From JBGTNQ01 sp038212375 (GTDB taxonomy: Bacteria > Patescibacteriota > Minisyncoccia > Phycocordibacterales > Zambryskibacteraceae): a stretch of DNA of 29,394 nt. The DNA lies in NCBI GenBank assembly GCA_038212375.1, contig JBBQUO010000006.1, forward strand, positions 1 through 29,394, written 5' to 3'. The translations under genes were made by a program, and so were the position numbers. Below are positions 27,065-29,394 of this stretch, piece after piece (the first letter of the stretch is position 1; each line of letters starts with the position of its first letter). The notes below the pieces were generated by a model. It saw only the letters and a program-made list of their open reading frames with translations. It had not been told where the DNA came from and searched no databases.

Positions 27065-27875
27065 TACCTGCCTCATTCTTGATGGAAAAAAAGCCAGGGA
27101 ATATTCGGCTGTTTTCCTAAGAGATAAAATAGCGAATTTACCCATAGTCCCAAAGCTCGTTATTGTTAGTATCGGAAACGACACCGCATCCCGTGTGTAT
27201 GTTCGCAATAAAGAAACATTCGGTGTTTCATGCGGAGCTTTGGTAGAGGTTCAGTCATTTCCTGAAGATGTATCAGCCGATACCCTTGTCAGAAAAATAG
27301 ACGAGCTCAATCTTTCAAGTTCTGTGCATGGGATTATCGTACAAGCTCCACTTCCGAGCCACCTATCTTTTTCCGAACTTACTCAACACGTCGATCCAAA
27401 GAAGGATGTAGACGGTCTTGTCCGTGATTCTTTATTTATTCCTGCAACAGCGCGAGGCATTCTCTCGCTTCTTTCTTTTTACGAAATTCAAGTTACGGGA
27501 AAGCGAGTGGTTGTGGTGGGTAGATCCGAGCTTGTCGGTTTGCCAACTGCAAAAGAATTTTTGAAGCATGATAGTACCGTTACGATTTGTCACTCTCACA
27601 CCAAAGACCTCGCACACCATACTAAGGATGCAGAGATTCTGGTGGTTGCGACTGGCCGGCCTCGCATGATAACAAGGAAGCATCTATCAGAGGGGCAGGT
27701 GGTGATAGATGTGGGGATCCATCAAACAGAGGTAGGACTTGTGGGTGATGTAGATTTTGAAAGTGTAAAAGATATCGTTTCTGCAATAACACCAGTCCCA
27801 GGAGGGGTAGGGCCGATGACAGTTCTTTCGCTATTTCAAAATCTCTACGACGCTGCCTCAGTTCAGATATTGTAA
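27057..27875 (+). CDS. folD: Methylenetetrahydrofolate dehydrogenase/cyclohydrolase FolD
   Basis: 272 residues. Catalytic pair Tyr48 and Lys52 in SRVYVRNKE, Gln96 in HGIIVQAPLP, Asp119 in PKKDVDGL, the NADP-binding VVVVGRSELVGLPTA and the C-terminal TPVPGGVGPMTVL are all present. It interconverts methylene-, methenyl- and 10-formyl-tetrahydrofolate. The usual GRSxxVGKP has Leu instead of Lys, a mild departure in the cofactor loop. It is coupled to the PAP2 gene by an 8-nt overlap. Confidence 0.96.
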   Translation: MNNTCLILDGKKAREYSAVFLRDKIANLPIVPKLVIVSIGNDTASRVYVRNKETFGVSCGALVEVQSFPEDVSADTLVRKIDELNLSSSVHGIIVQAPLPSHLSFSELTQHVDPKKDVDGLVRDSLFIPATARGILSLLSFYEIQVTGKRVVVVGRSELVGLPTAKEFLKHDSTVTICHSHTKDLAHHTKDAEILVVATGRPRMITRKHLSEGQVVIDVGIHQTEVGLVGDVDFESVKDIVSAITPVPGGVGPMTVLSLFQNLYDAASVQIL

Positions 27876-27886
27876 GAAATGAGTGG

Positions 27887-27892
27887 TATAAT
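27887..27892 (+). promoter_or_regulatory. Extended -10 box of the SIMPL gene
   Basis: TGG-TATAAT, 39 nt before ATG 27932. Confidence 0.55.
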
Positions 27893-27931
27893 CGTCTCAA
27901 ATTACACAATTAATAGATTCATCACACTTTT

Positions 27932-28717
27932 ATGCAACCAACACCAATGCGCCTTCTTCGATTTATTCCACTTGTAGCTATTACGCTATCTATCTTTCTT
28001 GTAGTACTCACGATCAACTCTCTCAAGGAAAATAAATATATTGGCGGAGGAGTAGCTGCTTCGAATGTTATATCCGTAACTGGGGAAGGGGAAACCTTTG
28101 CAATCCCTGATATTGCGACGTTTAATTTTAGTGCTCAGGCAACAGGAAAGACGGTAACAGAGGCGCAAGCTCAGGTAACAAAAATTATTGACTCAGCACT
28201 CGTAGAAGTAAAAAAGGGTGGAGTTGAGGATAAGGATATCCAGACTACCGACTACAGTGCGAATCCAAAATACGAATACATAAATGGTGTATGTACTACA
28301 GGAGGAATGTGTAAGCCATCAACACAAAATATTATTGGATACGATGTAAGTCAAACGATTAGTGTAAAAGTACGAAAGGTTGATACTGCCGGTACTATTC
28401 TCGGGGCTATTGGAGGAACTGGAGTAACTAATGTAAGCGGTCTTTCATTCACTATTGATGACAAAACAAAACTTGAATCCGATGCTCGCACCAAAGCAAT
28501 TGCTGATGCAAAAACAAAAGCTAATGAACTTGCAAAAGAACTCGGAGTCTCTCTCGTTCGCATTGTAAGCTTTAATGAAAGCAATGGAGGCGGTACGGTT
28601 ATGTACGCAAAGACGGACATGGTTACTATGAGTGCTGGCGCAGCACCCGCCCCACAACTCCCAGTAGGGCAGAATAAGATTAGTTCGAACGTGACAATTA
28701 CGTACGAGATTAGGTAG
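27932..28717 (+). CDS. SIMPL-domain (DUF541) exported protein
   Basis: 261 residues. One N-terminal membrane helix (FIPLVAITLSIFLVVLTINS) anchors a SIMPL domain outside: VISVTGEGETFAIPDIATFN, TEAQAQVTKIIDSALVEVKK, GVEDKDIQTTDYSANPKYEY, IIGYDVSQTISVKV, ARTKAIADAKTKANELAKEL, ending ISSNVTITYEI. The family is widespread and poorly understood; some members are linked to stress resistance. A Cys pair (VCTTGGMCKP) in the central loop may form a disulfide, perhaps through the VKOR system. It has its own promoter and terminator. Confidence 0.9.
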   Translation: MQPTPMRLLRFIPLVAITLSIFLVVLTINSLKENKYIGGGVAASNVISVTGEGETFAIPDIATFNFSAQATGKTVTEAQAQVTKIIDSALVEVKKGGVEDKDIQTTDYSANPKYEYINGVCTTGGMCKPSTQNIIGYDVSQTISVKVRKVDTAGTILGAIGGTGVTNVSGLSFTIDDKTKLESDARTKAIADAKTKANELAKELGVSLVRIVSFNESNGGGTVMYAKTDMVTMSAGAAPAPQLPVGQNKISSNVTITYEIR

Positions 28718-28751
28718 CTTTTAGTTGATAGTTTTAGGCTGTAACTTTTCG

Positions 28752-28778
28752 AAAAAACCCTCGACAGAGGGTTTTTTT
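28752..28778 (+). terminator. Intrinsic terminator
   Basis: AAAAAACCCTC-gaca-GAGGGTTTTTT with an extra T; can work both ways. Confidence 0.92.
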
Positions 28779-28785
28779 GATACGT

Positions 28786-28813
28786 TTGACACCAAGGTCA
28801 AAAAAGGTATAAT
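28786..28813 (+). promoter_or_regulatory. secE-nusG promoter
   Basis: TTGACA (28786-28791), 16-nt spacer, TATAAT (28808-28813): consensus boxes, the best promoter in the window. Confidence 0.85.
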
Positions 28814-28830
28814 AGATGACGTAACGCCCG

Positions 28831-28876
28831 CGGGCTGTTTTTTTATACCAAAACAGCACTTTGGCCATATGACCAA
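28831..28876 (+). promoter_or_regulatory. Structured leader of secE-nusG
   Basis: The ~70-nt leader holds hairpin GCTGTTTT-tttatacc-AAAACAGC (28834-28857) and the near-palindrome TTGGCCATATGACCAA (28861-28876). A GC palindrome (GCCCGCGGGC) overlaps the hairpin's left arm. This layout could allow alternative folds or protein binding; not a riboswitch class I know. Confidence 0.4.
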
Positions 28877-28892
28877 TTAACTAATCAACACC

Positions 28893-29078
28893 ATGTCTGC
28901 AATCACCGATTACATACGAGATACACGAGGAGAGCTCAAGCACGTCAGCTGGCCTACACGTAAGCAAGCGATTCTCTACACTCTATTGACGATCATTTTG
29001 TCAGTTGGGCTTTCTCTGTATCTTGGACTTTTTGATTTCATCTTCTCGTACGGACTTGAGAAGGTCATTACTCGTTAA
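28893..29078 (+). CDS. secE: Preprotein translocase subunit SecE
   Basis: 61 residues, the short single-helix form. DYIRDTRGELKHVSWPTRKQ is the conserved amphipathic cytosolic helix ending with the WPT motif, followed by one membrane helix (AILYTLLTIILSVGLSLYLG). SecE clamps SecY in the Sec channel. The nusG gene begins 17 nt later, the standard bacterial order. Confidence 0.96.
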   Translation: MSAITDYIRDTRGELKHVSWPTRKQAILYTLLTIILSVGLSLYLGLFDFIFSYGLEKVITR

Positions 29079-29095
29079 TTTCACTAGCAACTTCT

Positions 29096-29394
29096 ATGTC
29101 AAAACAAACACTTCAAGAAGGAAGAAACTGGTACGTGATCCACACGTATGCAGGATATGAAAACGCCGTGATGCGTAACCTCCGCCAGCGCATCGAGTCT
29201 CTCGGAATGGAAGACAAGATTTTCAACGTAGTCGTGCCTACCGAAAAGAAGATCAAGATCAAAGCAGGGAAGCGTGTCGAAGAAGAAGAAAAAATTTATC
29301 CCGGATATATCCTCGTGGATATGATCGTAACTGATGACTCATGGTACGTCGTTCGTAACACGCCACGCGTTACCGGATTCGTAGGGTCTGGAGT
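29096..29394 (+). CDS. nusG: Transcription antitermination factor NusG (5' part only)
   Basis: The first 99 residues are visible before the window ends. RNWYVIHTYAGYENAVMRNL is the NGN-domain start, and VPTEKKIKIKAGKRVEEEEK then IYPGYILVDMIVTDDSWYVV and RNTPRVTGFVGS continue it. NusG binds RNA polymerase and couples it to Rho or the ribosome. The KOW domain would lie beyond the window. Confidence 0.96.
   Translation, partial: MSKQTLQEGRNWYVIHTYAGYENAVMRNLRQRIESLGMEDKIFNVVVPTEKKIKIKAGKRVEEEEKIYPGYILVDMIVTDDSWYVVRNTPRVTGFVGSG

Overview
The window looks like a chromosomal segment of a Patescibacteria/CPR bacterium, probably Parcubacteria-like. The support is indirect: very compact gene spacing, a short CPR-style L19, a PilM-PilN-PilO cluster followed by an extra one-helix protein, a small membrane/PH-like protein of a type I associate with this group, a SIMPL protein, and RsiV-like and DUF5667-like exported proteins. 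TGA is used as a normal stop (ruvX), so this is not a recoded Gracilibacteria-type code. Taxonomy is inference; no 16S gene is present.

Layout. 1-3.9 kb: ruvA (-), rpsT (+), a 44-residue basic ORF (-), an AAA_28-CYTH nucleotide-binding protein (+), repeats and tRNA-Arg(GCG) (-), then a membrane/PH-like protein and a VKOR (both -). 4-6.7 kb: tRNA-Ser(TGA) with a palindromic tail, then a three-gene photorepair cluster (DUF2805 protein, flavin reductase, photolyase-related protein without the usual Fe-S cysteines). 6.7-10 kb: ruvX, a tRNA-binding-domain protein and the pilMNO set. 10-13.5 kb: an unknown gene whose end runs into repeats, tRNA-Arg(TCT), a small conserved-looking protein, tRNA-Val(TAC), an RluA-family pseudouridine synthase, rplS, tRNA-Leu(GAG) and tRNA-His(GTG). 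13.5-17 kb is accessory: a GIY-YIG/T5orf172 protein, a COG4705 membrane protein between two decayed copies of one gene end, a candidate structured RNA and a polysaccharide deacetylase. 17-21 kb: HxlR regulator, divergent nitroreductase, DinB-like protein, SET-domain protein, ABC exporter. 21-29.4 kb: exported and membrane proteins, a nucleoside deoxyribosyltransferase-like protein, a methyltransferase, an ECF sigma factor with a DUF5667-like partner, a PAP2 phosphatase, folD, a SIMPL protein, secE and the start of nusG.

Two themes stand out. First, four of six tRNA genes (Arg-GCG, Ser, Val, Leu) are followed by an intrinsic terminator and then a long palindromic element, called R1 here. R1 has a conserved core hairpin, and its outer arms copy the 3' end of the adjacent tRNA, antisense then sense. 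A second palindromic family (R2) sits near the two tRNA-Arg genes and inside one R1 copy; one R2 block is translated as the tail of an unknown protein. This is the best candidate here for an undescribed system. Second, many genes have a -10 box only 6-10 nt before the start codon (rpsT, ruvA, pilM, the ABC exporter, the deacetylase, PAP2 and others), so leaderless translation appears common. Three genes instead have a 30-47 nt leader with an AGGAG ribosome-binding site.
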